From the NCBI GenBank assembly GCA_018371855.1, contig JAHAKD010000002.1, positions 1-64,000 on the forward strand: a stretch of DNA of 64,000 nucleotides, given 5' to 3'. A model generated the notes under the pieces. The model made no database searches and was not told where the DNA came from. It saw only the letters and a list, made by a program, of their open reading frames with translations. Position numbers and translations under genes: made by a program. The DNA is from Clostridium sp. (GTDB lineage Bacteria > Bacillota > Clostridia > TANB77 > CAG-508). This document shows positions 32,736 through 42,363 of the stretch, piece by piece (the first letter of the stretch is position 1; the number at the start of each line of letters is the position of its first letter).

Positions 32736-33560
32736 ATGAATATGTATAATGATAGCTTTGCAGATATGATGCTAAATGAAAGAAAATTATCTGAAAAAAT
32801 GAAGATACTGTTGTATTTTAAGAAAAAACATAACTGTTTTTTTGATAATACAGTAATATTTAAAACAGAAATTTGTAGGATGTTTTTAGAGCATTCAAAA
32901 CCTGATGTTGATAATAATTTAGTGCTAACAGCATGTTTATTATATGCCTGCAAAAAGAGTGTAATTTCATTTACAGAAGAAAAAAGAAAAACATATTTAC
33001 ATAAAGGAGCAGAATATCTTGAGGAATTAGGATTCGACAAAAAATTTTGTAGAATTTGTGAACAAGCTAATAGAATTGCTAACATTACACCAAGAGATAA
33101 AGAAGGAGACATATTGGAATTAATAGATAATTTTGGAATGCTTTTAGATAGAGATGATAGAAGGGCATTTAATCCTACAGAGGCTTTATTTATTCTTGAA
33201 AATGAAAACTTAAAAGGTTATGAAAATATATATTTACAAGATTTTAAAGAATTTGTTATGGAATATGAAAACTTAGAAACTCTTGGATTAGATAAAAGTA
33301 AAATAATTACAAGATGGCAAACTAAAATTAATATGATTCCAAAATATAATCTAGCACAAGGAATTAATGCTGCTATAGATTATAGAACTATAGCTAAAAA
33401 ATTATATATAGAGGGCAAAAAGTTGCAAGTTAATAAAAATGGAATAAGAGACAATAAACAAGAAATAAATGCAGATAGAAGAATAAAACATGAAATAGCA
33501 AAACAAATAGATGAAGAGCATAAATTTTCTGACTTGTTGAACATAAGTGGGGAGGAATAA
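32736..33560 (+). CDS. Conserved hypothetical protein, HD-like helical
   Basis: A 274-residue soluble protein, predicted mostly helical. DNNLVLTACLLYACKK near residue 60 and KEGDILELIDNFGMLLDRDD near 127 look like the helices of an HD-domain protein in which the usual His-Asp pair is missing, so it may be a non-catalytic relative. The C-terminal 60 residues are highly charged (KNGIRDNKQEINADRRIKHE). It ends 3 bases before the EndoQ-type nuclease gene with AGTGGGGAGG in its tail, so the two are translated together. Function unknown. Confidence 0.6.
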   Translation: MNMYNDSFADMMLNERKLSEKMKILLYFKKKHNCFFDNTVIFKTEICRMFLEHSKPDVDNNLVLTACLLYACKKSVISFTEEKRKTYLHKGAEYLEELGFDKKFCRICEQANRIANITPRDKEGDILELIDNFGMLLDRDDRRAFNPTEALFILENENLKGYENIYLQDFKEFVMEYENLETLGLDKSKIITRWQTKINMIPKYNLAQGINAAIDYRTIAKKLYIEGKKLQVNKNGIRDNKQEINADRRIKHEIAKQIDEEHKFSDLLNISGEE

Positions 33561-33563
33561 AAA

Positions 33564-34769
33564 ATGAATGAATTTTTTGCAGATTTGCATGTACATATTG
33601 GTAGAGCAGAAAATAACAAGCCAATAAAGATTACTGCAGCGAAAAGTTTAAACTTTGCAAATATTGCAAAAGAATGTGAAGAAAGAAAAGGAATAAACAT
33701 CGTAGGAATTATAGATTGTGCATCGCCATATGTTATTCAAGATATAGAAGAATTCTTAAAAACAGGTGATGCATACGAGCTAGAAGATGGAGGAATTATA
33801 TATAAAGATAAAGTATGTATAATACTTGGAAGTGAAACTGAAACATCAGAAAAGGGTAGAAACGGTAAAAAAGGATCAGCACACAACTTGTGTTATTTTC
33901 CACATCTAAAAGATATAAAAGCTTATTCAGAAGAAATGAGTAAGCATATAAAAAATATAACATTAAGTACACAAAGGTCAGATTTATCAGGATATGAGTT
34001 AATAGATATTGTAGAAAAATATAATGGTATCTTGGTTCCAGCCCATGCTTTTACACCATTTAAGAGTTACTATGGAAATTGTACAGACAGGCTAAAAGAT
34101 ATATTTAAAGAAAAATATGATAAGATTTTTGCAGTAGAATTAGGTTTAAGTTCTGATACATATTTAGCAGATATGATTTCAGAATTAGAAGATAAAACGT
34201 TTGTTACAAATTCCGATGCTCATTCATTACCTAAAATAGCAAGGGAATATAACAAGATACAAATGGAAGATATATCTTTTAAGGAACTAGTTAAAGCACT
34301 AAAAAATGAAGATGGAAGAAAAATTGTTGCGAATTATGGACTAGATCCAAAACTTGGTAAATATCATAGAACATATTGTGATGCTTGCAATTCTACAATT
34401 CAAACTAAAGAACCAGTAGAAGCATGCCCTTATTGTGGAAGTAGTAAAGTTACATTTGGAGTTTTTGATAGGATAGAATTAATAAAAGATAAAAAAGAAT
34501 CTGTAAGTCCAAAATCTAGACCTAATTATATATATCAAACACCACTAGGTTTTGTCCCTGGTTTAGGAAATAAAACAATAGAAAAACTATTAGATAATTT
34601 TGGAACAGAAATGAATATATTACATAAGTTGTCATTTGATGATATAGAAGCTGTTGTAGGAACTAAGTTGGCAACAATTATTGATGAATCTAGAAAAGGA
34701 AGATTACAAATAGAAGCTGGTGGAGGAGGAAATTACGGAAAAGTTTCCACAAAAACACTAGATAATTAG
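33564..34769 (+). CDS. PHP-domain endonuclease Q family protein
   Basis: A 401-residue protein. The PHP metal site is seen in FFADLHVHIGRA (residues 4-15), GSETETSEKGR, LVPAHAFTPF and TNSDAHSLPKIAREYN. A zinc ribbon follows (CDACN ... CPYCGS, about residues 272-294), then a C-terminal helix-hairpin-helix region GFVPGLGNKTIEKLLDNFG. This order is that of EndoQ, which nicks DNA at deaminated bases and abasic sites, and of its Bacillus relative. It starts 3 bases after the hypothetical gene, which may be a partner in repair. Confidence 0.85.
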   Translation: MNEFFADLHVHIGRAENNKPIKITAAKSLNFANIAKECEERKGINIVGIIDCASPYVIQDIEEFLKTGDAYELEDGGIIYKDKVCIILGSETETSEKGRNGKKGSAHNLCYFPHLKDIKAYSEEMSKHIKNITLSTQRSDLSGYELIDIVEKYNGILVPAHAFTPFKSYYGNCTDRLKDIFKEKYDKIFAVELGLSSDTYLADMISELEDKTFVTNSDAHSLPKIAREYNKIQMEDISFKELVKALKNEDGRKIVANYGLDPKLGKYHRTYCDACNSTIQTKEPVEACPYCGSSKVTFGVFDRIELIKDKKESVSPKSRPNYIYQTPLGFVPGLGNKTIEKLLDNFGTEMNILHKLSFDDIEAVVGTKLATIIDESRKGRLQIEAGGGGNYGKVSTKTLDN

Positions 34770-34827
34770 TTCTAAAAATCATTTTATTACATAGATATTA
34801 TGTATAAATAATTCTATGGAGGATAAA

Positions 34828-35463
34828 ATGAAAAAAACAAAAAATACATATATAGAGGTAATTTTAAAAAACTTACAAGAAAATAAAAAAATATATATAT
34901 TATTATTAATTTTTCTACTTATAGGAATTGTTCTAGGAGTGTTTTTTATAAATAACTCTGATGAAGCACAAAAAAATGAGGTTAGTGAATATATAAATAA
35001 TTTTGTTACAACATTAAAAAATAATAACTCAATAGATAAAAATGATTTAATAAATGTATCATTTAAAAGAAATATATTAATGGGAATAATATTATGGTTC
35101 ATAGGTTCTACTATCATTGGTTTACCACTAATATATTTTTTTGTGTTATATAAAGGTTTATGTATAGGATATACAATATCTGGAGCAATAATTGCATTAG
35201 GAACTGGAAAAGGTGTATTTTTTTGCATAGGAAGTATATTATTTCATAATATTATATTTATTCCAGCATTATTTTTTATAGCGGTAAGTAGTACAAAATT
35301 ATGTTATGCAATTATGAAAAATAGAACCAAAGAAAATATAAAATTAGAAATTATACGACACTCAATATTATCTATAATAGCAGTAATATTCTTTATGTTA
35401 TCTTCTTTAACAGAAGTCTATATTTCAACAAATTTACTTACATTTATAACAAAATATATTTAA
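34828..35463 (+). CDS. spoIIM: Stage II sporulation protein M
   Basis: A 211-residue membrane protein with about five segments. The start at 34828 follows GGAGG; the ATG at 34816 sits before the ribosome site. FIGSTIIGLPLIYFFVLYKG and YTISGAIIALGTGKGVFF are the core SpoIIM helices, and SILFHNIIFIPALFF the conserved His-containing one. With SpoIID and SpoIIP it forms the peptidoglycan machine that drives engulfment. The order spoIIM-xerD-deoB is the same as spoIIM-ripX-drm in Bacillus, apart from the inserted 777-residue gene. Confidence 0.9.
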   Translation: MKKTKNTYIEVILKNLQENKKIYILLLIFLLIGIVLGVFFINNSDEAQKNEVSEYINNFVTTLKNNNSIDKNDLINVSFKRNILMGIILWFIGSTIIGLPLIYFFVLYKGLCIGYTISGAIIALGTGKGVFFCIGSILFHNIIFIPALFFIAVSSTKLCYAIMKNRTKENIKLEIIRHSILSIIAVIFFMLSSLTEVYISTNLLTFITKYI

Positions 35464-35574
35464 TAATTAGCAAAAAGATATTTACAATTTTGAATATCTT
35501 TGATATAACATATATAGTTTATGTAAATAATATATGTACATAAAACTAAAAAAAGCAGTAGAGGAGATAGTAGC

Positions 35575-36456
35575 ATGGAAAAGAAAATTAAACTTTTTTT
35601 AGAATTTTTACAAAAAGATAAAAAATTATCAAATAACACACTACAATCATATAAGAGGGACATTACCCAATATGAATCATATATAAATGAAGAAAATTTA
35701 CAATATTTAAAAGTTACAAAAGATGATATAAAAAAATATCTTGAGAACTTAAAAAATATCGGTAAAAAAACTTCAACAATTTCTAGAAACTTAGCATCAA
35801 TAAGATCTTTTTATCAATATTTAGTAAGAACTAAAAAAATAAAAGAAGACCCAACAGAGGGAATACAATCTCCAAAAGTAGAAAAAAGAGTACCAAGTGT
35901 TTTAAGTTCTAAAGAAGTAGAATTATTATTAGAGCAACCTAAAGCTGTTGACCTAAAGGGAATTAGAGACAAAGCAATGTTAGAATTTGCTTATGCAACA
36001 GGAATGAGAGTAACAGAAATAATAAATCTAAATATAGAAGATGTTAACTTAAAAGAAGGATATGTTTCTTGTACAAACGCTAATAAACAAAGAAATATAC
36101 CACTAGGAGCAATTTCTATTAATGCTTTAAAAGAATACATAAAGAAAGCAAGACCATATTTAATAAAAAGCGAAGATGAGAAATCTTTATTTGTAAATAT
36201 AAATGGTAAAAGATTAACAAGACAAGGTTTTTGGAAAATAGTAAAATTCTATAAAGAACAAGCTCATATAGATAAAGACATTACACCACATGTATTAAGA
36301 CATTCTTTTGCAACACATTTATTGCAAAATGGAGCTGATTTAAAAGCAATTCAAGTTATGCTTGGTCATTCTGATATTTCTTCAACTCAAGTATATATGC
36401 AATTTCAAGATGAAGGCCTAAAAAATATTTATAAGAAAGCTCATCCAAGAGCATAA
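35575..36456 (+). CDS. xerD: Tyrosine recombinase XerD
   Basis: A 293-residue site-specific recombinase for resolving chromosome dimers. The N-terminal SAM-like domain (about 1-85) is followed by the catalytic domain: ATGMRVTEIINL holds the first Arg, HVLRHSFATHLLQNG the His and second Arg, LGHSDISSTQVYMQF the last His and nucleophilic Tyr. The neighbour spoIIM supports XerD over XerC. GAGGAGATAGTAGC lies before the ATG. Confidence 0.93.
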   Translation: MEKKIKLFLEFLQKDKKLSNNTLQSYKRDITQYESYINEENLQYLKVTKDDIKKYLENLKNIGKKTSTISRNLASIRSFYQYLVRTKKIKEDPTEGIQSPKVEKRVPSVLSSKEVELLLEQPKAVDLKGIRDKAMLEFAYATGMRVTEIINLNIEDVNLKEGYVSCTNANKQRNIPLGAISINALKEYIKKARPYLIKSEDEKSLFVNINGKRLTRQGFWKIVKFYKEQAHIDKDITPHVLRHSFATHLLQNGADLKAIQVMLGHSDISSTQVYMQFQDEGLKNIYKKAHPRA

Positions 36457-36466
36457 GTTATATATT

Positions 36467-36508
36467 AAAACCACCAATGCTAAAACAAAACATTAGGTGG
36501 TTTTTTTT
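36467..36508 (+). terminator. Terminator of xerD
   Basis: AAAACCACCAATG pairs with CATTAGGTGGTTTT (one bulge), followed by five more T. Confidence 0.88.
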
Positions 36509-36613
36509 GAATTCAAAGAAGGGAAAAAAGAACGTTCATAAATCCCTATTTTGCATTCACTTTTTTTTTATGTTATGTTATACTAGTAAGCATGAAAAGA
36601 CGTGGAGGTTATT

Positions 36614-38947
36614 ATGAATGAACTTACAAGTGATGAAAAATTAAAAATACAAACAAACTTAGAATATATAGGACTAGATTTAAATAATATACCAGAATTT
36701 ATAAAAAATTATAGACCTCTTGAATTTAGACCTATTAGAGGATTTCCCGAGAATAAAAGTAGAGTATATAAATATTTAAATATAAAAGATATCCAAATAT
36801 ATATAACTCCAAAAAATAAAATGGATTTGCTTTCAAAAAAATATGAAGAATGTAACCAACTATATGATTATTTAAAGCTTGAATCAGAAGATGATATAGT
36901 AAAACATGGTGTGTTTTTAAAAATGATAGATAAGATGAATATAAATGAATTAGAGAGAATAGCTACCGAACAAGAGATTTTTAATGAAAAGATTCCATTT
37001 GAAGTAAAATATAGTGAAAATTACCTTTGGCAAATTTATTATTCTGACATAACAAAACAGTATTTTATGATGGTAACACTAGAAGATGAAGAGTTTGAGG
37101 CATTTTTCTACCTTCTAAAGAAACAAATAGAAGCATATAATGAAAATAAGGATATATATATTTATGTACCTGTATGCAATACAGAATATTCTGGTGAGCT
37201 ATTAACAAGAAATGAGATTGCAGATACAGAGAATTATATATGGTTATTTACAAAAGATTGGCCATTTGTTTATGAAGTATATGACAAAAATGGAGTTATG
37301 AATGTATATATTATAGGTAACACAGTTTGTTATGAAAAGATTAATAGCCATTATAAAATTGTAATAAAACATGAAGAAGAAGCAATTAAGTTTTTTAAAT
37401 TAATTAAAGCATTATTTATTTTACAAACAGAAACAAATGGCAAATATTTATTCGAGCCAAGAATAAAAAAAGATGGAAGCTTAGAATTTTTATATAATGG
37501 AGATATAATAGAATACGATAATTTGACGAATTTTATAAAATCAGAGTTTTATAAAATAGATAATGAAATTAATGATATCGTAGAAAATCTAAATAAATGC
37601 GAAAAACAAAAACAAGAACTATCAATAGAAGAAAAAAACAAAGTAAAAGAATTCCAAGACAAAGAAAAGGAAATATCAATATATTTAGATTGTAAGCGTA
37701 GTTTTTTTGGAAAGATTAAATTCTTTATGCAAAATAAGAAAAAATTAAAAGGAAGAGCAAAAGAGATATTAAATAAAGATAGTGAAGAAGAAAAAGAAAC
37801 ACAAGAAATAGAAGAAATTTTTAAAGAGAACGATGGTATAGATAGAACAAAAGAATTCTTAACAATAGAGGATTTAGTTTTACTAATTAAAGCTTTTGAA
37901 AGACAAGATAAAAGACTAAAAAATGATGAAATGGATGTACGAGCATTAGAAAATAAAATAAAAATTTTAAATAGTAAAATTCGCAATGCAGAGTCATATT
38001 TAAAAGAGATAGATGAGCATAACAAGAGTATTTTTGATTTTTGGAAATATACTAATAAGGACAATAATTTAATTTTATCAGAGATAGATGCTGAAGAGGA
38101 AGTTCCAGTTACAAATTTAGAAAAGACATTTGATTATTTAGAAGATTTAGAAGATCTTGGCAAGAACATGGATAAAATAATAAGGAAAAAGTTATCTAAA
38201 AAAGAATGTGATAGTATATTTTTAGCTACAACAGAGATTTTAGAATTCATAAACATTATAAAAGATAAAGATGACCTAAATGAGAAAGAACTACACCTAA
38301 TAGAACAAGAACTTAATGATATAAAAGAGAAAACTACAATTGTAAGTTCATTATTTCCAAAAGAAGAATACGATATTTTTGGTGGACTTTCTGAAGATAA
38401 AACAAAAATTAGAGTATTAGCAGGAAGAAAACATCGTGAAATAGAGAAAAATATGTACAGAGTAATAGATGTAAATAAGAATACATCATTAGATAGGTTT
38501 GTAGAAAAATTAAAAGCAATTGTAAGTGATATAGAAAAAGCGTTATTACAAATAAAGTCACCAATGAATTTATCATTATATGTGGCAGAAAAAGATATAA
38601 ATAAAACTAATTTCGAAATTTATCATGTGAATCCAGAAGAGGCTATAAATGATATAGAAAGTGCTGATGAGTATATTTGCAGGATAAATATAAAAAAGGG
38701 AATGCCACTTATATTTTTAACCAATACAGTTTATTATGACAATTATAATAAAACGCTTCCAGAAGGTATGGAGCTAAATGATTTAGTATTACTAGACAAT
38801 TCTAAATTTGAGTTTTTAAAGAAAAGTGAAACTTTCTATAGAATGAATAAAGAAGTAGAAAAATTTGAATACCAAAATTGTGAGATACATGTAAAAGAAT
38901 ATAACTTAAAATTAAAAACTAAAAAGGAGGAAAGCAATGATAAATAG
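36614..38947 (+). CDS. Large unknown protein with central coiled coil, coupled to deoB
   Basis: A 777-residue soluble protein; no family recognised. The start at 36614 follows GGAGG. Residues 1-290 look globular (beta-rich, KIPFEVKYSENYLWQIYYSD), about 300-480 are charged coiled coil with a basic segment (FFGKIKFFMQNKKKLKGRAK), and about 490-777 return to mixed structure. No membrane segment, signal or nucleotide-binding loop is seen. It has its own terminator-separated start after xerD and overlaps deoB by 11 bases, whose ribosome site lies in its tail, so the pair is translationally coupled. Function unknown; see findings. Confidence 0.7.
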   Translation: MNELTSDEKLKIQTNLEYIGLDLNNIPEFIKNYRPLEFRPIRGFPENKSRVYKYLNIKDIQIYITPKNKMDLLSKKYEECNQLYDYLKLESEDDIVKHGVFLKMIDKMNINELERIATEQEIFNEKIPFEVKYSENYLWQIYYSDITKQYFMMVTLEDEEFEAFFYLLKKQIEAYNENKDIYIYVPVCNTEYSGELLTRNEIADTENYIWLFTKDWPFVYEVYDKNGVMNVYIIGNTVCYEKINSHYKIVIKHEEEAIKFFKLIKALFILQTETNGKYLFEPRIKKDGSLEFLYNGDIIEYDNLTNFIKSEFYKIDNEINDIVENLNKCEKQKQELSIEEKNKVKEFQDKEKEISIYLDCKRSFFGKIKFFMQNKKKLKGRAKEILNKDSEEEKETQEIEEIFKENDGIDRTKEFLTIEDLVLLIKAFERQDKRLKNDEMDVRALENKIKILNSKIRNAESYLKEIDEHNKSIFDFWKYTNKDNNLILSEIDAEEEVPVTNLEKTFDYLEDLEDLGKNMDKIIRKKLSKKECDSIFLATTEILEFINIIKDKDDLNEKELHLIEQELNDIKEKTTIVSSLFPKEEYDIFGGLSEDKTKIRVLAGRKHREIEKNMYRVIDVNKNTSLDRFVEKLKAIVSDIEKALLQIKSPMNLSLYVAEKDINKTNFEIYHVNPEEAINDIESADEYICRINIKKGMPLIFLTNTVYYDNYNKTLPEGMELNDLVLLDNSKFEFLKKSETFYRMNKEVEKFEYQNCEIHVKEYNLKLKTKKEESNDK

Positions 38948-40115
38948 AGCTATTATTGTTGTTTTAGATAGTTTTGGAGTTGGAGAATTACCAGATGCAG
39001 ATAAATATGGTGATGTAGGTGCACATACATTAGGACATATTTATGAGCTTGCAAAACCTAAACTAACTAATATGAAAAAATTAGGTTTATATAATATTGA
39101 AGGATTAACAATTCCAAAAAAAGAAGAAAATCCTATTGGAAATTATGGTAAAGCACAGGAAAAATGTGCTGGTAAAAATAGTCCTGTAGGACACTGGGAG
39201 ATCTCAGGATTTGTAAAAGAAAAGCCATTTAAAACATATCCAAATGGCTTTCCAGAGAAGATGATAGAAGAATTTAAGAAAAAGACTGGAGTAAAAGGTA
39301 CTTTATTTAATGGTGTTGGTTCAGGTACAGAACTATTAAAACAATATGGAGAAGAACATTTAAAAACAGGATTTCCAATTGTATATACTTCTGCAGATAG
39401 TGTTTTTCAAATTGCAGCACATGAAGACATAATTCCTGTAGAACGATTATACGAAATTTGTAAAATAGCAAGAGAAATGTTAAGTAAAGAAGAATATGAT
39501 ATAGGAACGGTTATTGCTAGACCTTTTGTAGGTGATAAGGCAGATAACTTTACTAGAACATATAATAGAAAAGATTTTGAATCGCCAGAATTTGGTAAGA
39601 CGATGCTTGATGTACTTTATGAGAACAATGAAGAAGTAGTAGCAATTGGAAAAATTGAAGATTTGTTTTCTGGTAGGGGAATATCAAGAGCAATTCATAC
39701 AGAAGGAAATGCTGATGGAATAGAAAAAACAATAGAAGAAATAAAAAATAGCAAAAATGCAAAATTAATTTTTACAAATTTAGTAGATTTCGACATGCTT
39801 TATGGTCACAGAAATAATGTAGAAGGTTATGCAAAAGCCTTAGAATATTTTGATAATAAATTACCAGAAATTATTGAAGCAATGAATGCGGAAGATTTAT
39901 TAATTATAACAGCAGACCATGGGAATGATCCTTCAACACCAAGTACAGATCATGATAGGGAATATATACCTATTTTAGTTTATGGAAAAAATATAAAACA
40001 TGGTATTAATCTTGGAATAAGAGATACATATGCAGATATTTCAGCTACTGTATTAGATATTTTTGATTATCCTATCTTAAAATACGGAAAGAGTTTTAAA
40101 GATTTGATAATTTAA
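38937..40115 (+). CDS. deoB: Phosphopentomutase
   Basis: A 392-residue enzyme interconverting (deoxy)ribose 1- and 5-phosphates in nucleoside salvage. Alkaline-phosphatase-fold motifs: VVLDSFGVGELPDA (metal Asp), the catalytic Thr in AHTLGHIYE, CAGKNSPVGHWEI, YTSADSVFQIAAHED, and TADHGNDPSTPSTDHDRE at the C-terminus. AAGGAGG lies inside the preceding gene, with an 11-base overlap. No punA follows; tRNA-Leu does. Confidence 0.96.
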   Translation: MINRAIIVVLDSFGVGELPDADKYGDVGAHTLGHIYELAKPKLTNMKKLGLYNIEGLTIPKKEENPIGNYGKAQEKCAGKNSPVGHWEISGFVKEKPFKTYPNGFPEKMIEEFKKKTGVKGTLFNGVGSGTELLKQYGEEHLKTGFPIVYTSADSVFQIAAHEDIIPVERLYEICKIAREMLSKEEYDIGTVIARPFVGDKADNFTRTYNRKDFESPEFGKTMLDVLYENNEEVVAIGKIEDLFSGRGISRAIHTEGNADGIEKTIEEIKNSKNAKLIFTNLVDFDMLYGHRNNVEGYAKALEYFDNKLPEIIEAMNAEDLLIITADHGNDPSTPSTDHDREYIPILVYGKNIKHGINLGIRDTYADISATVLDIFDYPILKYGKSFKDLII

Positions 40116-40164
40116 TTATTGCAAAATAAAAAAATATATGCTAATATGTATTAGCATATAATAT

Positions 40165-40247
40165 GCCGATGTGGCGGAACTGGCAGACGCACCAGACTCA
40201 AAATCTGGCGGGAAACCATGTGGGTTCGAGTCCCACCATCGGTACCA
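40165..40247 (+). tRNA. tRNA-Leu (CAA)
   Basis: An 83-base class II tRNA: acceptor GCCGATG pairs with CATCGGT (last pair G-T), discriminator A, CCA encoded at 40245-40247. The anticodon stem CCAGA/TCTGG holds loop CTCAAAA, anticodon CAA for UUG codons; a long variable arm (CGGGAAACCATG) fits Leu. A TATAAT lies only 3 bases upstream, so transcription likely comes from further upstream. Confidence 0.96.
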
Positions 40248-40277
40248 ATAAGAGCATAGCGAAGCTATGCTTATTTT
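40248..40277 (+). terminator. Terminator of tRNA-Leu
   Basis: AGCATAGC pairs with GCTATGCT around GAA and TTATTTTTG follows. Confidence 0.85.
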
Positions 40278-40413
40278 TGTGCATAAAACACAATGATATT
40301 CCATTAAGTTATAACAACTTAACATTTATGTATTTCTAAAAATAGAATTATTATATTAAAATAATGTATAAACTTTTTTATTAACAGATACTAATTATTA
40401 GGAGGTAAAGTAG

Positions 40414-41400
40414 ATGAAAAAACGGGTAACTTATTTGGCAATAGCGTTGACAACAGAGTGCAATTATAAATGCTTTTATTGTAAAAGAGGAGGAGAAAGC
40501 ATATCAAAAGAAAAAGAAACTATTTCTTTTTCTGACATTAAAAAGATTATTACTAATGCACATGAAATTGGAATCACAAATTTTAGAATAACTGGCGGAG
40601 AACCAACAAGTGTACCTTACTTTGGTAAGCTTATTGAATACATCATGAAATTCAAAGATACTAAAATCAGAATTAATTCAAATGGATTTAAAATTTTGGA
40701 ATACTTAGATGTACTTAGAAAATACAAAGCAAGAATAGATATTGTTTTTAGTGTAGATAGCATATCAGAATATGTGGAAGGTGTTCATTTTCCAAAATAT
40801 CTTTCTAAAGAGGTTATAAGAATAACAAAACTGTTAAGGAGTAATGGACTTTCAATACGATACAACATTGTTGTGACTAGATTAAATCAAAGTGAAGTAA
40901 GATCACTTGTATTAAAAGCAATAGACGAATTAGATGTGAATGTCAAATTGTTAGATTTAAATAAGTTCTCTGAATACTTTGGCTATTCTAATAAAGTCAG
41001 CGGGGAAGCAGCTTATAAATTGTGGGAAGAGCTTTTTATTCCAATGAGCAACTTTTATGATTTTTTATCAGAAATTTCAAATCACTCAGAACCAGAGTGG
41101 ACAACACAATTAATAAGCAAAGACAATGGAATTCCAATGAGTTGTTATTTTAGGGGCAATAATTGGATTCAAGTAAAAGATTCTACAAGAGGAGCAAAGT
41201 ATTCTGAATATTGCATTAGTAATTGTTTACTATATAAAACAGGTAATTGCCAAGAAGGAGTATTTAGCTTATTTTTATCATCGAATATGGTATTGCACTT
41301 GTCTGGGTGTAAAAATACTTCACTCCAATATAATTTAAATGGAGAAGAGGGTGGGCAAATAAAAAGAGCCTTCGAAAATTTAATGGAATTATTTAAGTAA
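40414..41400 (+). CDS. Radical SAM protein, MoaA-like, unknown role
   Basis: A 328-residue protein with AGGAGGT upstream. The SAM cluster motif is CNYKCFYC (C16, C20, C23), followed by ITGGEPTSVPYFGKLI (GGEP) and INSNGFKILEYLD as in MoaA. The C-terminal part has extra cysteines (SCYFRG, YCISNC, GNCQEG, SGCKN near residues 250-305) placed like an auxiliary cluster of MoaA/SPASM proteins, but without the MoaA C-terminal Arg-Gly tail. No molybdopterin gene or obvious precursor peptide is nearby. A LysR gene follows after a terminator. Confidence 0.85.
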   Translation: MKKRVTYLAIALTTECNYKCFYCKRGGESISKEKETISFSDIKKIITNAHEIGITNFRITGGEPTSVPYFGKLIEYIMKFKDTKIRINSNGFKILEYLDVLRKYKARIDIVFSVDSISEYVEGVHFPKYLSKEVIRITKLLRSNGLSIRYNIVVTRLNQSEVRSLVLKAIDELDVNVKLLDLNKFSEYFGYSNKVSGEAAYKLWEELFIPMSNFYDFLSEISNHSEPEWTTQLISKDNGIPMSCYFRGNNWIQVKDSTRGAKYSEYCISNCLLYKTGNCQEGVFSLFLSSNMVLHLSGCKNTSLQYNLNGEEGGQIKRAFENLMELFK

Positions 41401-41409
41401 TTTTAAGTG

Positions 41410-41446
41410 CAAAAGCATGGGACATATTGAATATCTCATGCTTTTG
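41410..41446 (+). terminator. Hairpin after the radical SAM gene
   Basis: CAAAAGCATG pairs with CATGCTTTTG across a 17-base loop that can itself pair weakly; the T tail is short. Confidence 0.6.
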
Positions 41447-41495
41447 TGATATAAAAACATGTAGGAAAACATGTATGATACAGGAATGATGTAAT

Positions 41496-42362
41496 ATGAT
41501 AGATTTTGAATTATATAGAATTTTTGTGGCAGTTGCAAAAGAAGAAAATATAACCAAAGCAAGTGAAAAATTAAATATTTCTCAGCCAGCTGTTACGAAA
41601 CAGATTAAAAATTTAGAAAAACAATTATCACTAAAATTATTTGATAGAAAGAGTAAAGGTCTTTCTTTAACAGCAGATGGTAAAGCAATATATGAAAAGC
41701 TTAAGGATCCAATTGAAGAACTTAACAGAGTTGATGGACAAGTGAGCAAAGAAAAATTTATTAACATCGGAACACATAATCATATGGGAAGCTGTATCTT
41801 TGGGGATGTTATAAATAAATATTGTTTAAAATATCCAAATGTTAAATTAAATTTAATTTGTGAAGAAACATCTGAAATGATGAAAAAGCTAAAAAATGAA
41901 GAATTAGATATAGTGTTTTCAAAAAAGGATAGTAAAGATATATTGAATGGGATTAAATATATTAAATTAGGATATTTGCATGATGTAATTATTGCAAGTA
42001 AAGAATCACCATTTGTAAGTCAAAAACTAACAATTGAAAATATAGAAAATCAAATTATATATGTACCAAGAACATATGCACAATCTGTAGAAAGAATAAA
42101 AGAACTAACTCAAGGCAAGGAGTTAAAATTAAGAAATAGCAGTTATAAAACTATTTTAGAACTTGCAAGTTCAGGAAAAGCTTTAGGGTTAATAACACGA
42201 GAATATGTGGATAAGAAGGACTATGAAAAGTTTAATTTAGTTGAAGTAAAAACTACGATAGATTTAGGAAAAGTTGAATTTGGAATTTATATAAACTCTA
42301 ATAAATTTAAAGAACTAAATGATTTGATAAAATTGATAAAAGAATATTTTAAGGAGAATTAA
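41496..42362 (+). CDS. LysR-family transcriptional regulator
   Basis: A 288-residue protein. The winged helix-turn-helix is in residues 1-60 (FVAVAKEENITKASEKLNIS, QPAVTKQIKNLEKQLSLKLF), and the effector domain follows from about 85 with the usual periplasmic-binding-like pattern. The effector is unknown. An ACATGT pair (41458-41475 area) upstream could be its binding site. It is 1 base ahead of the DUF3592 gene; LysR proteins normally control a divergent gene, but here the radical SAM gene is upstream in the same direction. Confidence 0.88.
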   Translation: MIDFELYRIFVAVAKEENITKASEKLNISQPAVTKQIKNLEKQLSLKLFDRKSKGLSLTADGKAIYEKLKDPIEELNRVDGQVSKEKFINIGTHNHMGSCIFGDVINKYCLKYPNVKLNLICEETSEMMKKLKNEELDIVFSKKDSKDILNGIKYIKLGYLHDVIIASKESPFVSQKLTIENIENQIIYVPRTYAQSVERIKELTQGKELKLRNSSYKTILELASSGKALGLITREYVDKKDYEKFNLVEVKTTIDLGKVEFGIYINSNKFKELNDLIKLIKEYFKEN

Positions 42363-42363
42363 G

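Noticed and set aside
40157..40162. TATAAT just before tRNA-Leu as its promoter
   Set aside because: It lies 3 bases from the mature 5' end, so a transcript starting about 7 bases downstream would miss the acceptor stem. The TGCTAAT/ATTAGCA repeat around it is probably incidental or a weak hairpin.
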